The translations under genes and the position numbers were made by a program. From Lachnospiraceae bacterium (GTDB lineage: Bacteria > Bacillota > Clostridia > Lachnospirales > Lachnospiraceae): a DNA stretch of 62,111 bases. Shown here in pieces: positions 7,649-15,865 of this stretch. The notes beneath the pieces were generated by a model, which saw only the letters and a program-made list of their open reading frames with translations, searched no databases and was not told where the DNA came from. The DNA lies in contig JAAWOU010000008.1 in the NCBI GenBank assembly GCA_022799755.1, positions 1 through 62,111 of the forward strand, read 5' to 3'. The stretch's first letter is position 1. Each line of letters opens with the position of its first letter.

Positions 7649-9391
7649 ATGTCTTCCAGAGACGAAAATAACGGAAACATAAATGCGGAGTCTGAAAACT
7701 ATGGAGTGGACGACGTCACGGAACTGTCAGCGGAGGAGATCGAGAAACTCCTGGCTGAAAGCGCCGGGCTGCAGGACGAGGCGTTCGAGGAGCCCGAGGA
7801 TGCCTTTGAAGGCGATGTCCTTGAGATGCTGGAGGAAGCAGGGGACGACAATGACGACAACCTGAAAGACATTCAGGATATGCTGCAGCGCGCGGACAGA
7901 AATGAGACAATCGAGGCGGATGAGGAAGAGGACACCGGCATCCGGGAGAACCCGGTGGATCAGCTGTTGGCAGATATAGAAGGGGCATCGGCGGAGCAGC
8001 AGGACCAGCCCATGGATGCAAAGACCCGTAAAGCCCAGGAGAAAGCGCGCAAGATCCAGGAAAAAGCCCAGAAAGCAGCGGAGAAAAAAGCACAGAAAGA
8101 GGCCGCCAAGGCTGAGAAAGCGGCCCGGAAAGGGCGCAGGAAGCGCGGGAAAGAGGCGCCGGAGCCGGAGAGTGGGCAGGAGCCTGAAGAGATCAGAGAG
8201 TATGATTTGACCCAGGACAAGGATCTGCTTGACAGCATTGTCTCCAAAGCAGGGGACCTGGGGCGGGGAAATCGGGAAGAGCGCTTCAGCGTCAATGAGC
8301 TGGGGGCCGAATTTGACGCCGCCAAAGAGCGGGAGGATACCTTAAAATCGGAAAGGAAAATGGAAAGGGACGTGGCAGCGAAAAAGGAAGATATACCGGA
8401 ATCCGGTATTATGGAACTGGATATGGATGAGATAGACGCCTTTATTCCGGACATCTCCAATGATTCAAAAGCGCAGACAAAGAAGCAGAAAGGCGGCCTG
8501 ATGAACAAGATTATCAAGCTGCTGACCGAGGAGGAAGAGGAGCCGGAAAACGAGGATCTCATGATTTCCGATGAGAATCAGGAAATCATCAAGGATCTGG
8601 ACAAGGAAAAGAAAGCCGGCGGCAAAAAGGCCAAGAAAGCAAAGAAGCCGGCCAAGAAGAAAGAACAGAAGAAAAAGGCTCCGAAGCCGCCCAAGCCGAA
8701 GAAACCCAAGAAAGTCAAGGAGAAAGAACCCTATGTACCGGGCAAGAAGATCACATTCCGGAAAGCACTGCCGATTCTGCTGCTGGGCGCTACGGTGGGT
8801 GCCGTGGTGTTCATCTTCGTGAATCTGGCCACGGACTTCTCCGTGAAGAAAGAGGCGGAGGAAGCGTACAGAGACGGCAATTACGCGGTCTGCTATCAGA
8901 ATCTCTACGGCAAGAAGCTGGACGACGAGCAGGCGCAGATGTACGGTAAGTCGGAGAGCATCCTTTACATGGAGCAGGAGTACCGCAAATATGATATTGT
9001 GCAGAAAAACGGTACCCGGGCGGAAGCTCTGGACACGCTGCTCCAGACAGTGGCCAATTATCCGGCCGTGTTTGCATATGCCGCCCAGTGGGATGCGGTG
9101 GCGGAGGTAGAGGAAATCTACGGTAGGATTGTGGGCATTCTGTCCGACAGTTATGATCTCACGGAGGAGGCGGCGAAAGAAATCGCTGCAATGGGAAGCA
9201 GCATAGACTACACCAGGGCCGTGAATGCAGTGGCGGACGGAAAAGGATACGGGGCGCCGAGCGGGGGCGCGCAGGAGCAGCCAGAGCCAGAGAGCGAGCC
9301 GGACGAACAGCCGGAGGAGGACACGGAAGCGCTTCCTGACGAACTGCCGGAAGAGCCGGATCTGGGAGAGGATGAATTCATAGACAATTAA
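7649..9391 (+). CDS. Lys-rich single-pass membrane protein of unknown function
   Basis: Not recognised as a named family. The 580 residues fall into an acidic N-terminus (about 1-120), a Lys/Ala/Glu-rich probable coiled coil (about 125-170), a mixed region, a stretch very rich in Lys and Pro (about 311-366), one membrane helix (about 373-394), a folded-looking outside domain that may be helical-repeat in type (about 400-520), and a Pro/Glu tail. The long charged part is predicted to be cytoplasmic, where the basic stretch next to the membrane could contact lipid head groups or nucleic acid. GGAGGAGAG before ATG 7649 supports the start. Confidence 0.75.
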   Translation: MSSRDENNGNINAESENYGVDDVTELSAEEIEKLLAESAGLQDEAFEEPEDAFEGDVLEMLEEAGDDNDDNLKDIQDMLQRADRNETIEADEEEDTGIRENPVDQLLADIEGASAEQQDQPMDAKTRKAQEKARKIQEKAQKAAEKKAQKEAAKAEKAARKGRRKRGKEAPEPESGQEPEEIREYDLTQDKDLLDSIVSKAGDLGRGNREERFSVNELGAEFDAAKEREDTLKSERKMERDVAAKKEDIPESGIMELDMDEIDAFIPDISNDSKAQTKKQKGGLMNKIIKLLTEEEEEPENEDLMISDENQEIIKDLDKEKKAGGKKAKKAKKPAKKKEQKKKAPKPPKPKKPKKVKEKEPYVPGKKITFRKALPILLLGATVGAVVFIFVNLATDFSVKKEAEEAYRDGNYAVCYQNLYGKKLDDEQAQMYGKSESILYMEQEYRKYDIVQKNGTRAEALDTLLQTVANYPAVFAYAAQWDAVAEVEEIYGRIVGILSDSYDLTEEAAKEIAAMGSSIDYTRAVNAVADGKGYGAPSGGAQEQPEPESEPDEQPEEDTEALPDELPEEPDLGEDEFIDN

Positions 9392-9396
9392 CGTGT

Positions 9397-9411
9397 TGAC
9401 CGAATCGGTCA
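9397..9411. repeat. 15-base palindrome before hisH
   Basis: TGACCGA and TCGGTCA flank a single A. It lies in the 76-base gap between the Lys-rich protein gene and hisH. A regulator-binding site is possible; no T run follows, so it is not a terminator. Confidence 0.4.
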
Positions 9412-9467
9412 GAACAGGAAGCCCGGACAAATCGCCAGGACACTGGCAGAATGTGAGAAGAAGCAGC

Positions 9468-10115
9468 ATGATTGCGATAATCGATTACGATGCCGGCAAT
9501 ATCAAAAGCGTGGAGAAAGCGCTGGCCCACCTGGGGCAGGAGACGAGAGTCACCAGGGACGCGGAGACGATTCTGGAGGCGGACGGTGCAATCCTGCCGG
9601 GAGTGGGAGCTTTCGGAGACGCCATGGCGAAGCTGCGCGCTTACGGCCTGGCGGACGTGATCTGCCGGTACGCGGACAGTGGGAAACCCTTTTTGGGAAT
9701 CTGTCTGGGGCTCCAGCTTTTGTTTGAGAGCAGTGAGGAGAGCCCGGGCGTGGAGGGACTTAGCATCCTGGAGGGACGGATTGTGCGGATCCCCCAAATG
9801 CAGGGGCTGAAAGTCCCGCACATGGGCTGGAACAGCCTGCGGTTTCCCAGGGAGGGACGACTGTTTGCGGGAATAGACAAAGGGGATGACCAGAGTGACA
9901 GCTACGTCTATTTTGTGCATTCCTATTATCTGCAGGCCCGGGACGAGGAAATCGTCACGGCCACCGCGGAGTACGGCGTGACGCTCCATGCCGCCGTGGA
10001 AAAGGGAAACGTGTTTGCCTGCCAGTTCCATCCGGAGAAGAGTTCGGATGTGGGCATGAGGATATTGCAAAACTTCTGCAGGATCTGTGGGGGACAGTCC
10101 GCCGCGGCAGTGTAG
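9468..10115 (+). CDS. hisH: Imidazole glycerol phosphate synthase, glutamine amidotransferase subunit
   Basis: HisH, 215 residues. It hydrolyses glutamine and passes ammonia to HisF in histidine synthesis. The class I amidotransferase triad is visible: Cys in GICLGLQLLFESS, and His and Glu in FHPEKSSDVG. The start at ATG 9468 is chosen because the typical MIAIIDYDAGN N-terminus begins there; upstream in-frame sequence is unrelated to the family. The ribosome site is weak. hisF follows after 12 bases. The remaining histidine genes are not in this window. Confidence 0.95.
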   Translation: MIAIIDYDAGNIKSVEKALAHLGQETRVTRDAETILEADGAILPGVGAFGDAMAKLRAYGLADVICRYADSGKPFLGICLGLQLLFESSEESPGVEGLSILEGRIVRIPQMQGLKVPHMGWNSLRFPREGRLFAGIDKGDDQSDSYVYFVHSYYLQARDEEIVTATAEYGVTLHAAVEKGNVFACQFHPEKSSDVGMRILQNFCRICGGQSAAAV

Positions 10116-10127
10116 ATGGGAGTAAGG

Positions 10128-10886
10128 ATGCATACGAAGAGAGTGATTCCCTGCCTGGACATTAAGGACGGCAGGGTGGTAAAGGGGGTCCGCTTTGCGG
10201 ATCTCAAAGATGCCGGAGATCCGGCCGACGTGGCGGCGGCCTATACGGAAGCAGGGGCCGACGAGGTGGTATTTTTGGACATCACGGCTTCCGCGGACAA
10301 TCGGGCGACGCAGCTGGAATGGGTGCGGCAGGTGGCCTCGCAGCTGTTCATCCCTTTCACGGTGGGGGGAGGCATACGCACCGTGGAGGATTTCAGGGCG
10401 ATTCTGCGGGAGGGCGCGGACAAGATCTCCGTGAACTCGGCGGCAATCATGAATCCGCGTCTGGTGTCCGAGGCGGCCGATAAATTCGGAAGCCAGTGCG
10501 TGGTGGCAGCCATTGACGCCAAGAGGCATCCCGACGGAGGCTATTGCGTGTACAAGAACGGCGGCAGGGTGGATACGGGGCTGGACGCGGTGGAATGGGC
10601 CATGGAAGCGGAGCGGCTGGGCGCAGGGGAGATTCTGCTTACCAGCATGGACGGAGACGGAACAAAGGCCGGATACGACCTGGAACTGACGAAAGCGGTG
10701 GCGGACGCCGTGAATATTCCGGTGATCGCTTCCGGCGGCGCGGGAAAGCCCCGGCATTTCTACGAGGCTCTGGCGGATGCCGGGGCGGATGCCGTACTGG
10801 CGGCATCCTTGTTTCACTATAAGGAGCTGGAGATCCGGCAGGTGAAAGCGTATCTGCGGGAGAGAGGAATCAGCGTCAGGCTGTAG
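10128..10886 (+). CDS. hisF: Imidazole glycerol phosphate synthase, cyclase subunit
   Basis: HisF, 252 residues, the TIM-barrel partner of HisH that forms imidazole glycerol phosphate and AICAR. The N-terminus [16 protein letters not shown] contains the catalytic Asp of the first strand; the second catalytic Asp is in AAIDAKR. Phosphate-binding loops GGGIRT and ASGGAGKP are intact. I prefer ATG 10128, with GGAG seven bases upstream, over ATG 10116, which abuts the hisH stop. The pair is an isolated hisHF unit followed by ung. Confidence 0.95.
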   Translation: MHTKRVIPCLDIKDGRVVKGVRFADLKDAGDPADVAAAYTEAGADEVVFLDITASADNRATQLEWVRQVASQLFIPFTVGGGIRTVEDFRAILREGADKISVNSAAIMNPRLVSEAADKFGSQCVVAAIDAKRHPDGGYCVYKNGGRVDTGLDAVEWAMEAERLGAGEILLTSMDGDGTKAGYDLELTKAVADAVNIPVIASGGAGKPRHFYEALADAGADAVLAASLFHYKELEIRQVKAYLRERGISVRL

Positions 10887-10905
10887 TGCGAAAGAGAAAG
10901 AAAGG

Positions 10906-11592
10906 ATGGACAAAAGGATGGGAATGATCGAGAACGATTGGGTGGCGGAACTGGGAACGGAATTTAATAAGCCTTACTATAAGAATCTGTATGAATTTGT
11001 GAAGAATGAGTACAATACCACACAGGTATTTCCGCCTGCGGACGATATCTTCAACGCCTTTCATCTGACCCCTCTGAGCAAGGTGAAAGTGGTCATCATC
11101 GGGCAGGACCCCTATCATGATGTGGGACAGGCCCACGGGCTTTGCTTTTCCGTGAAGCCGGAAGTGAAAATTCCGCCTTCGCTGGTCAATATCTACAGGG
11201 AGCTGCGGGATGACCTGGGCTGCTATGTGCCCAACAACGGCTACCTGGTAAAATGGGCGGATCAGGGGATACTGATGCTGAATACGGTGCTGACCGTGCG
11301 GGCTCACCAGGCCAATTCCCACAGAGGAAAGGGCTGGGAGGAATTCACGGACGCGGCGATACGGGCTTTGAACAAGCAGGATCGGCCCATTGTCTTCATT
11401 CTGTGGGGCAGGCCTGCCCAGACGAAAGAGAAGATGCTGGACAATCCCAAGCATCTGATATTGAAAGCGGCTCATCCAAGCCCCTTGTCCGCCAACAACG
11501 GATTCTTTGGCAGCAGACCTTTCAGCCAGACCAACAGATTCCTGGAGGAGAACGGCCTGGAGCCCATCGACTGGCAGATTGAGAATGTATGA
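10906..11592 (+). CDS. ung: Uracil-DNA glycosylase
   Basis: Family 1 uracil-DNA glycosylase, 228 residues, which removes uracil from DNA to start base-excision repair. The water-activating loop GQDPYHDVGQAHG, the uracil-binding Asn in LLMLNTVL-like context (LMLNTVLTV) and the leucine-intercalation loop HPSPLSANNGFFG are all present. It begins 19 bases after hisF and probably shares its transcript. ATG codons at 10918 and 10924 are alternative starts. Length matches the family. Confidence 0.96.
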   Translation: MDKRMGMIENDWVAELGTEFNKPYYKNLYEFVKNEYNTTQVFPPADDIFNAFHLTPLSKVKVVIIGQDPYHDVGQAHGLCFSVKPEVKIPPSLVNIYRELRDDLGCYVPNNGYLVKWADQGILMLNTVLTVRAHQANSHRGKGWEEFTDAAIRALNKQDRPIVFILWGRPAQTKEKMLDNPKHLILKAAHPSPLSANNGFFGSRPFSQTNRFLEENGLEPIDWQIENV

Positions 11593-11622
11593 CCATAGAA
11601 TTCTGCCCTTGAATTCTATGGT
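11592..11622. repeat. 12-base perfect inverted repeat after ung
   Basis: ACCATAGAATTC (11592-11603) and GAATTCTATGGT (11611-11622) form a perfect stem with a seven-base loop, starting in the ung stop codon. No T run follows. A partial third copy of the arm (ATTCTATGACC) appears at about 11640-11651. It could be a terminator of an unusual kind, an mRNA-stabilising hairpin or an operator for the next gene. Confidence 0.6.
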
Positions 11623-11685
11623 ATGGAATCTGCGGGTATGATTCTATGACCGTCTGTACTGATTTTGGAGAAACAGAGGAGAACA

Positions 11686-12966
11686 ATGGAAAAGAAAGCT
11701 TTTGTCACCAGACAGCTGGTGGAGAAAATAACGGAAACCTACCCCACCCCCTTTCATATCTACGATGAGAGGGGGATTCGTGAGAATGTGAGGGCTTTGC
11801 AGGAAGCCTTTGCCTGGAATGAGGGATACAAGGAATATTTCGCGGTGAAAGCTGCGCCGAATCCTTTTTTGATGGAGATTCTAAAGGACTATGGCTGCGG
11901 CAGCGACTGTTCGTCCTATACGGAGCTGATGCTCAGCGGTGCAGTGGGGCTGAGAGGGGAGGATATCATGTTCTCCTCCAACGAGACGCCTGCGGAGGAA
12001 TACGTCTTGGCGGAAAAACTGGGTGCTACGATCAATCTGGACGATATCACGCATATTGATTTCCTGGAAAAGACCTTGGGATACCTGCCAAAGACTCTGA
12101 GCTGCCGCTTCAATCCCGGCGGATATTTCGCCATGGGAACGGACATCATGGACAATCCGGGGGATGCCAAGTACGGCTTTACCAGGGAGCAGATGTTTGA
12201 GGGCTTCCGAATCCTGAGAGACAAGGGCGTGGAGCGCTTCGGCATCCATGCGTTCCTGGCCAGCAATACGGTCTCCAATGAATATTATCCCGAGCTGGCC
12301 AGACAGCTTTTCCGGCTGGCGGTGGAGCTGCAGAGGGAGACAGGGGCGCATATCGCTTTCATCAATCTGTCCGGAGGGATCGGGATCCCTTACAGCCCGG
12401 ATCAGGAGCCCAACGACATCCGCGTCATCGGGGAGGGCGTAAGGAAAGCTTATCAGGAGATTCTGACGCCGGCCGGCATGGGGGACGTGGCTATCTACAC
12501 GGAACTTGGCAGATATATGACGGGACCTTACGGGCATCTGGTGACAAAGGTGATCCACCAGAAGCATATCCACAAGGAATACCTGGGAGTTGACGCCTGT
12601 GCGGTCAATCTGATGCGGCCTGCCATGTACGGCGCATACCATCACATCACGGTGCTGGGCAAGGAGGACGCGCCCCGGGACCATAAGTATGACGTGGTGG
12701 GATCGCTGTGCGAGAACAATGACAAATTCGCCGTAGACAGAATGCTGCCCCGGACACAGATCGGAGATTATCTGGTGATCCATGACACCGGAGCCCACGG
12801 ATTTTCCATGGGGTATAATTACAACGGAAAGCTGAAATCCGCGGAGCTGCTGCTCTGCGAGGACGGGAGCGTGAAGCTGATCCGTCGGGCGGAGACGCCG
12901 AAAGATTACTTTGCCACCTTTGACGGATTTGAGATATATGACAGATTGCTTCAGGAAAGCGTGTAA
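11686..12966 (+). CDS. Diaminopimelate decarboxylase-family PLP enzyme
   Basis: A fold-III PLP decarboxylase of 426 residues. The PLP Lys sits in YFAVKAAPNP near the N-terminus, the second-subunit Cys-Glu pair is in SLCENND, and the Gly-rich phosphate site is in NLSGGIGIPY. Diaminopimelate decarboxylase makes lysine. Some motifs differ from classical LysA: CGSDCSSYTEL replaces the usual Gly/Ala-rich segment, and GIHAFLASN replaces GxHxHxGS. A related carboxy-amino-acid decarboxylase is therefore possible. AGAGGAGAA sets the start at ATG 11686; a TTG at 11665 is in frame. The following S66 peptidase gene suggests a peptidoglycan-peptide or lysine context. Confidence 0.8.
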   Translation: MEKKAFVTRQLVEKITETYPTPFHIYDERGIRENVRALQEAFAWNEGYKEYFAVKAAPNPFLMEILKDYGCGSDCSSYTELMLSGAVGLRGEDIMFSSNETPAEEYVLAEKLGATINLDDITHIDFLEKTLGYLPKTLSCRFNPGGYFAMGTDIMDNPGDAKYGFTREQMFEGFRILRDKGVERFGIHAFLASNTVSNEYYPELARQLFRLAVELQRETGAHIAFINLSGGIGIPYSPDQEPNDIRVIGEGVRKAYQEILTPAGMGDVAIYTELGRYMTGPYGHLVTKVIHQKHIHKEYLGVDACAVNLMRPAMYGAYHHITVLGKEDAPRDHKYDVVGSLCENNDKFAVDRMLPRTQIGDYLVIHDTGAHGFSMGYNYNGKLKSAELLLCEDGSVKLIRRAETPKDYFATFDGFEIYDRLLQESV

Positions 12967-13012
12967 AGCGTTTCCGAGACCGCAGGAGATGCAGTGAGAG
13001 AGGAGGATTTGT

Positions 13013-14167
13013 ATGAGATATCCGAAAAGTCTGCCCCGGGGAGGAGCCATTGGATTTCTGGCGCCGTCGTTTGGCTGCAATATCGAGCCATACCGGACCG
13101 GCTTCGGCCACGCCGTGGAAAAATGGCAGAAGATGGGATACCGCACGATCCTGGGACCCAACTGCTATGCGGGGGAGGGCGTGGGCATCAGCAATACGCC
13201 GGAGAAATGCGGCAGGGAAGTGATGGACATGTTCCTCTCCAAGGACGCGGACTGCCTGATTTCCTGCGGCGGGGGCGAGCTGATGTGCGAGATTCTGCCC
13301 TATGTGGACTTCGGAAAGCTGGCGGAGGCGGAACCCAAGTGGTTCATGGGATACTCCGACAATACGAATCTGACCTATCTGCTGGCCACGCTGGCGGACA
13401 CGGCCTCGGTGTATGGGCCCTGTGCGTCCTCCTTTGGCATGGAACCCTGGCATGAGGCATTGTGGGATGCGTTTGGGATCCTGACCGGAGAAAGCGGGGC
13501 GCGGGCGGCGGAAGAAAAGGTCCCGGGTACGGCGGAAAGAAACATCGGGGAATTGTGCGGCGCAGGCGGAATACAGGCCGGCAGGGGACAATGTCTGTCC
13601 GGGGAGGAAAGCGAGGCCGAGGTGTCAGGCTATGGGCTGTGGGAGAGAGAGTCCTTAAAGAGCCCGGAGAATCCCCTGACGCCCTATCATCTCACAGAGC
13701 CCCTTGCAATCCGCACCTATGTGGGCCGGGAACCTGCAGCCGGGGAGGTGAGCTTTCAGGGCAGGCTCCTGGGGGGCTGTCTGGACTGTCTGGCGAATCT
13801 GCCTGGCACCCGCTATGATCGGACCGGAGAATTCGTCACGCGGTACAAGGAGGACGGCATCATCTGGTTCCTGGAGGCCTGTGAGCTGAATGTGTTCTCC
13901 ATCCGCCGTGCCATGTGGCAGCTGGAGGAATCGGGCTGGTTTGAGCATGTGAAAGGATTTCTCATCGGCAGGTCTGCCAACGGGGAGCCCATGATGGGAC
14001 TGGACGCTTACGCAGCGGTGCTGGAGGTGGCCGGGCGCAGGAACAGGCCGGTGGTCATGGACGTGGACCTGGGCCATCTGCCGCCTATGATGCCGATGGT
14101 GATGGGGAGCATGGCGGATGTGACCGTGAGAGGGAACGATATCCGAATCAGGATGCGGTACGTCTGA
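13013..14167 (+). CDS. S66-family peptidase (LD-carboxypeptidase/MccF-like)
   Basis: Serine peptidase of 384 residues. The N-terminal domain has the nucleophile Ser115 in GYSDNTNL and the conserved CGGGE loop. The C-terminal domain supplies Glu in WFLEACEL and His in DLGHLPPM. The family cleaves the L,D bond of muropeptides (LdcA) or inactivates microcin C-type peptides (MccF). Residues about 161-208 form a low-complexity Gly/Glu-rich insertion between the two domains, making the protein longer than most members. GAGGAGG precedes ATG 13013. It lies 46 bases after the decarboxylase gene and is probably cotranscribed. Confidence 0.88.
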   Translation: MRYPKSLPRGGAIGFLAPSFGCNIEPYRTGFGHAVEKWQKMGYRTILGPNCYAGEGVGISNTPEKCGREVMDMFLSKDADCLISCGGGELMCEILPYVDFGKLAEAEPKWFMGYSDNTNLTYLLATLADTASVYGPCASSFGMEPWHEALWDAFGILTGESGARAAEEKVPGTAERNIGELCGAGGIQAGRGQCLSGEESEAEVSGYGLWERESLKSPENPLTPYHLTEPLAIRTYVGREPAAGEVSFQGRLLGGCLDCLANLPGTRYDRTGEFVTRYKEDGIIWFLEACELNVFSIRRAMWQLEESGWFEHVKGFLIGRSANGEPMMGLDAYAAVLEVAGRRNRPVVMDVDLGHLPPMMPMVMGSMADVTVRGNDIRIRMRYV

Positions 14168-14288
14168 TGTGCAGTCTTTCGTTTTGCGGAAAAGAGCCAC
14201 CGCATACAGGCAAGGTACCATGGCAATTTCGAGATAATTTCGCGAAAACAACGGAATTTTGCGAAAATTAGAATTGTGAAAATATGAC

Positions 14289-14317
14289 TTGTCAAAAGAA
14301 GCTATCTGTGCTAAAAT
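14289..14317 (+). promoter_or_regulatory. Promoter of tRNA-Leu
   Basis: TTGTCA at 14289-14294 and TAAAAT at 14312-14317 are separated by exactly 17 bases, giving a strong sigma-A promoter about 40 bases before the mature tRNA. Confidence 0.75.
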
Positions 14318-14357
14318 TTATATGTTGTGAGGGATTTTACCGAATTTCACGACATAT

Positions 14358-14440
14358 GCCGGCGTGTCGGAATGGCAGACGAGGCAGACTCAAAATCTGT
14401 TGTTGGCAACAACGTGCGGGTTCAAGTCCCGCTGCCGGCA
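14358..14440 (+). tRNA. tRNA-Leu (anticodon CAA)
   Basis: An 83-base type II tRNA. The acceptor stem is GCCGGCG with TGCCGGC (one G-U pair) and discriminator A. The anticodon stem GCAGA/TCTGT encloses loop CTCAAAA, giving anticodon CAA for the UUG codon. A long variable arm follows (TGTTGGCAACA region), then a T arm with GTTCAAGTC. CCA is not encoded. The 3' side borders an AT-rich patch, making it a possible integration site. Confidence 0.95.
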
Positions 14441-14448
14441 GTATCCTA

Positions 14449-14493
14449 AATCGCTGAAATGCTTGATAGAATCAAGGTTTCGGCGATTTTTGT
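14449..14493 (+). terminator. Terminator after tRNA-Leu
   Basis: AATCGCTGAAA and TTTCGGCGATT form a stem of about ten pairs, followed by T-rich sequence (TTTTTGTTTT). It begins nine bases after the tRNA. Confidence 0.8.
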
Positions 14494-14691
14494 TTTAAAT
14501 ATTGCAATTTATGATTAAAATCTAAGTTTTGTCCAGGAAAGAGTAGAACTGGAAGAAAGATTAGAATCTCGAAAGACTTTGCGTATGTAGACAATCATGC
14601 TGAAGAATTAATATTTATAGGTCTGTAGAGAAACTTGGGAAGACTGCGGTGTCGCTTTATTAGATGTTTATTGCATTGCATATATGATGTA

Positions 14692-14720
14692 TTGACAGCG
14701 CACTTTTAGGATAATATAAT
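14692..14720 (+). promoter_or_regulatory. Consensus promoter and candidate operator of the toxin-antitoxin pair
   Basis: TTGACA (14692-14697) and TATAAT (14715-14720) are both perfect consensus with a 17-base spacer. An imperfect palindrome GATAATATAATATC (14710-14723) covers the -10 box and would suit autorepression by the ribbon-helix-helix antitoxin. AAGGAAGGAG is the ribosome site just downstream. Confidence 0.8.
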
Positions 14721-14743
14721 ATCGTAAAGGAAGGAGTGATACT

Positions 14744-15016
14744 ATGGCAACAACTAATATAACGATGAGAATGGATGAGGACTTAAAATCTCAGTTGCAG
14801 GAACTTGTATCTAATCTTGGAATGGATATGACGACTTTTTTTACAATATCAGCGAAACAGGCGGTAAGAGAACAAAGGATACCTTTTGCAATCTCGATGG
14901 ACGTACCTAATGCAGATACAATCAAATCCATTGACGACGTGAGGCATGGGAGAAATTTAAGTCGTTCTTTTTCTTCCGTAGAAGAATTGATGGAGGATTT
15001 AAATGCTGAAGATTAG
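14744..15016 (+). CDS. RelB/DinJ-family antitoxin
   Basis: A 90-residue antitoxin. The N-terminus TNITMRMDEDLKSQL is a typical ribbon-helix-helix DNA-binding start, and the C-terminus is acidic, as in proteins that wrap the YafQ toxin. It should bind toxin and repress the shared promoter. The next gene overlaps it by 14 bases. Codon use is AT-rich, unlike the surrounding chromosome. Confidence 0.88.
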   Translation: MATTNITMRMDEDLKSQLQELVSNLGMDMTTFFTISAKQAVREQRIPFAISMDVPNADTIKSIDDVRHGRNLSRSFSSVEELMEDLNAED

Positions 15017-15317
15017 ATATCATACTTCTTTTAAGAAAGATTATAAAAGGATTGTTAAAAGAGGATATGACATAAAACTGATGGAGGAAATTATTCAAAA
15101 ACTTGCAAAAGGTGAACAATTGCCAGAAAAGAACAAAGACCATTCGTTAAGTGGAGAATATACTGGTTGTAGGGAATGTCATATTACACCAGATTGGTTG
15201 CTGATTTATGAAACCGACAATGGAGGATTTGAAATGGCTTATGAAGTGGATAAAAAGATTTGGGATTGTGATGTTATCTCTGCCAATTGCGCTGGCAGTA
15301 GTCTGGGTGCTATATGA
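15003..15317 (+). CDS. YafQ-family toxin with an altered C-terminus (probably inactive)
   Basis: The first 75 or so residues match YafQ/RelE mRNA interferases: start YHTSFKKDYKRIVKRGYD, then the catalytic-region ECHITPDWLLIYE with His, Asp and Trp. Family members then end in a segment like RTGTHxxLF, which supplies the last catalytic His and Phe. Here the reading frame instead runs on from TDNGG into unrelated residues to a stop at 15317. The frame therefore overlaps the next gene's start by 77 bases. A deletion or recombination near 15217-15225 is the simplest explanation. Ribosome cleavage is unlikely, though antitoxin binding may remain. Confidence 0.75.
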   Translation: MLKIRYHTSFKKDYKRIVKRGYDIKLMEEIIQKLAKGEQLPEKNKDHSLSGEYTGCRECHITPDWLLIYETDNGGFEMAYEVDKKIWDCDVISANCAGSSLGAI

Positions 15318-15642
15318 AATCGTTGGTATGTACATAAACCATATTACAACCAAAGAACAAACAAATACACTGCGGACGAATTTAGAAAGTGAAATTTCTG
15401 ATATTGAGATTATTCATGTTTATTCGGAAACAGGGAATACATCAGGAACTGGAAACCATGTTGATTGTCTGTCCTCTATCATATTTTCAACAGAAATGCG
15501 GGAAACTGAAATAGAGGAATGTATGTCCAAATACTATGTTTTTGATGGATGGAGTTGTTATGTGAATAAAACAGATAATGGGTATTACATAATTTATATC
15601 AATACATCGGCTCCGTTTGCAGACAATATAGAGGGACATTGA
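15241..15642 (+). CDS. Small membrane-anchored protein of unknown function
   Basis: Not recognised. About 133 residues: a basic start (MKWIKRFG), one membrane helix (about 8-30), then a polar outside domain of about 100 residues containing two Cys. Starts at 15208 and 15220 are also in frame. A GGAGG at 15222-15226 is 14 bases from ATG 15241 and better spaced for an out-of-frame ATG at 15234. The 5' end lies inside the toxin frame, consistent with a deletion that brought the two genes together. AT-rich like its neighbours. Confidence 0.55.
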   Translation: MKWIKRFGIVMLSLPIALAVVWVLYEIVGMYINHITTKEQTNTLRTNLESEISDIEIIHVYSETGNTSGTGNHVDCLSSIIFSTEMRETEIEECMSKYYVFDGWSCYVNKTDNGYYIIYINTSAPFADNIEGH

Positions 15643-15865
15643 TTTCCTTTTTGAATAAAGAGACAATGGAAAAGTGCTCTTTTGGAGAAAATGTACCTGC
15701 CGGAATATAGGAAGGCTTATCGATAAAAGTTCAGTAATTTGCGCTTAAAAATATGGAGCTCCGATGAGGCGCAGGCGCCGGGCCGTGTAAGGAGGGGATT
15801 GGCGTCTGGATGGCGGCTCCCCGCAGCCGCCCGTGCGGCGGCAAACCAGAAAGCAGGTGGATTCT

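Larger units (their letters stand above)
14500..15740. other. AT-rich patch downstream of tRNA-Leu
   Basis: Base composition drops sharply just after the tRNA-Leu terminator and returns to GC-rich at about 15740. The patch holds a toxin-antitoxin pair and an unknown membrane protein. No integrase, transposase or convincing repeat of the tRNA 3' end is visible, so if this was transferred DNA only a remnant is left. From 14494 to 14691 I see no gene or clear signal. Confidence 0.45.

Noticed and set aside
15695..15725. Repeat of the tRNA-Leu 3' end as an attachment site
   Set aside because: The only similarity is a short TGCCGG match with different flanks, which is not enough for an att duplication.
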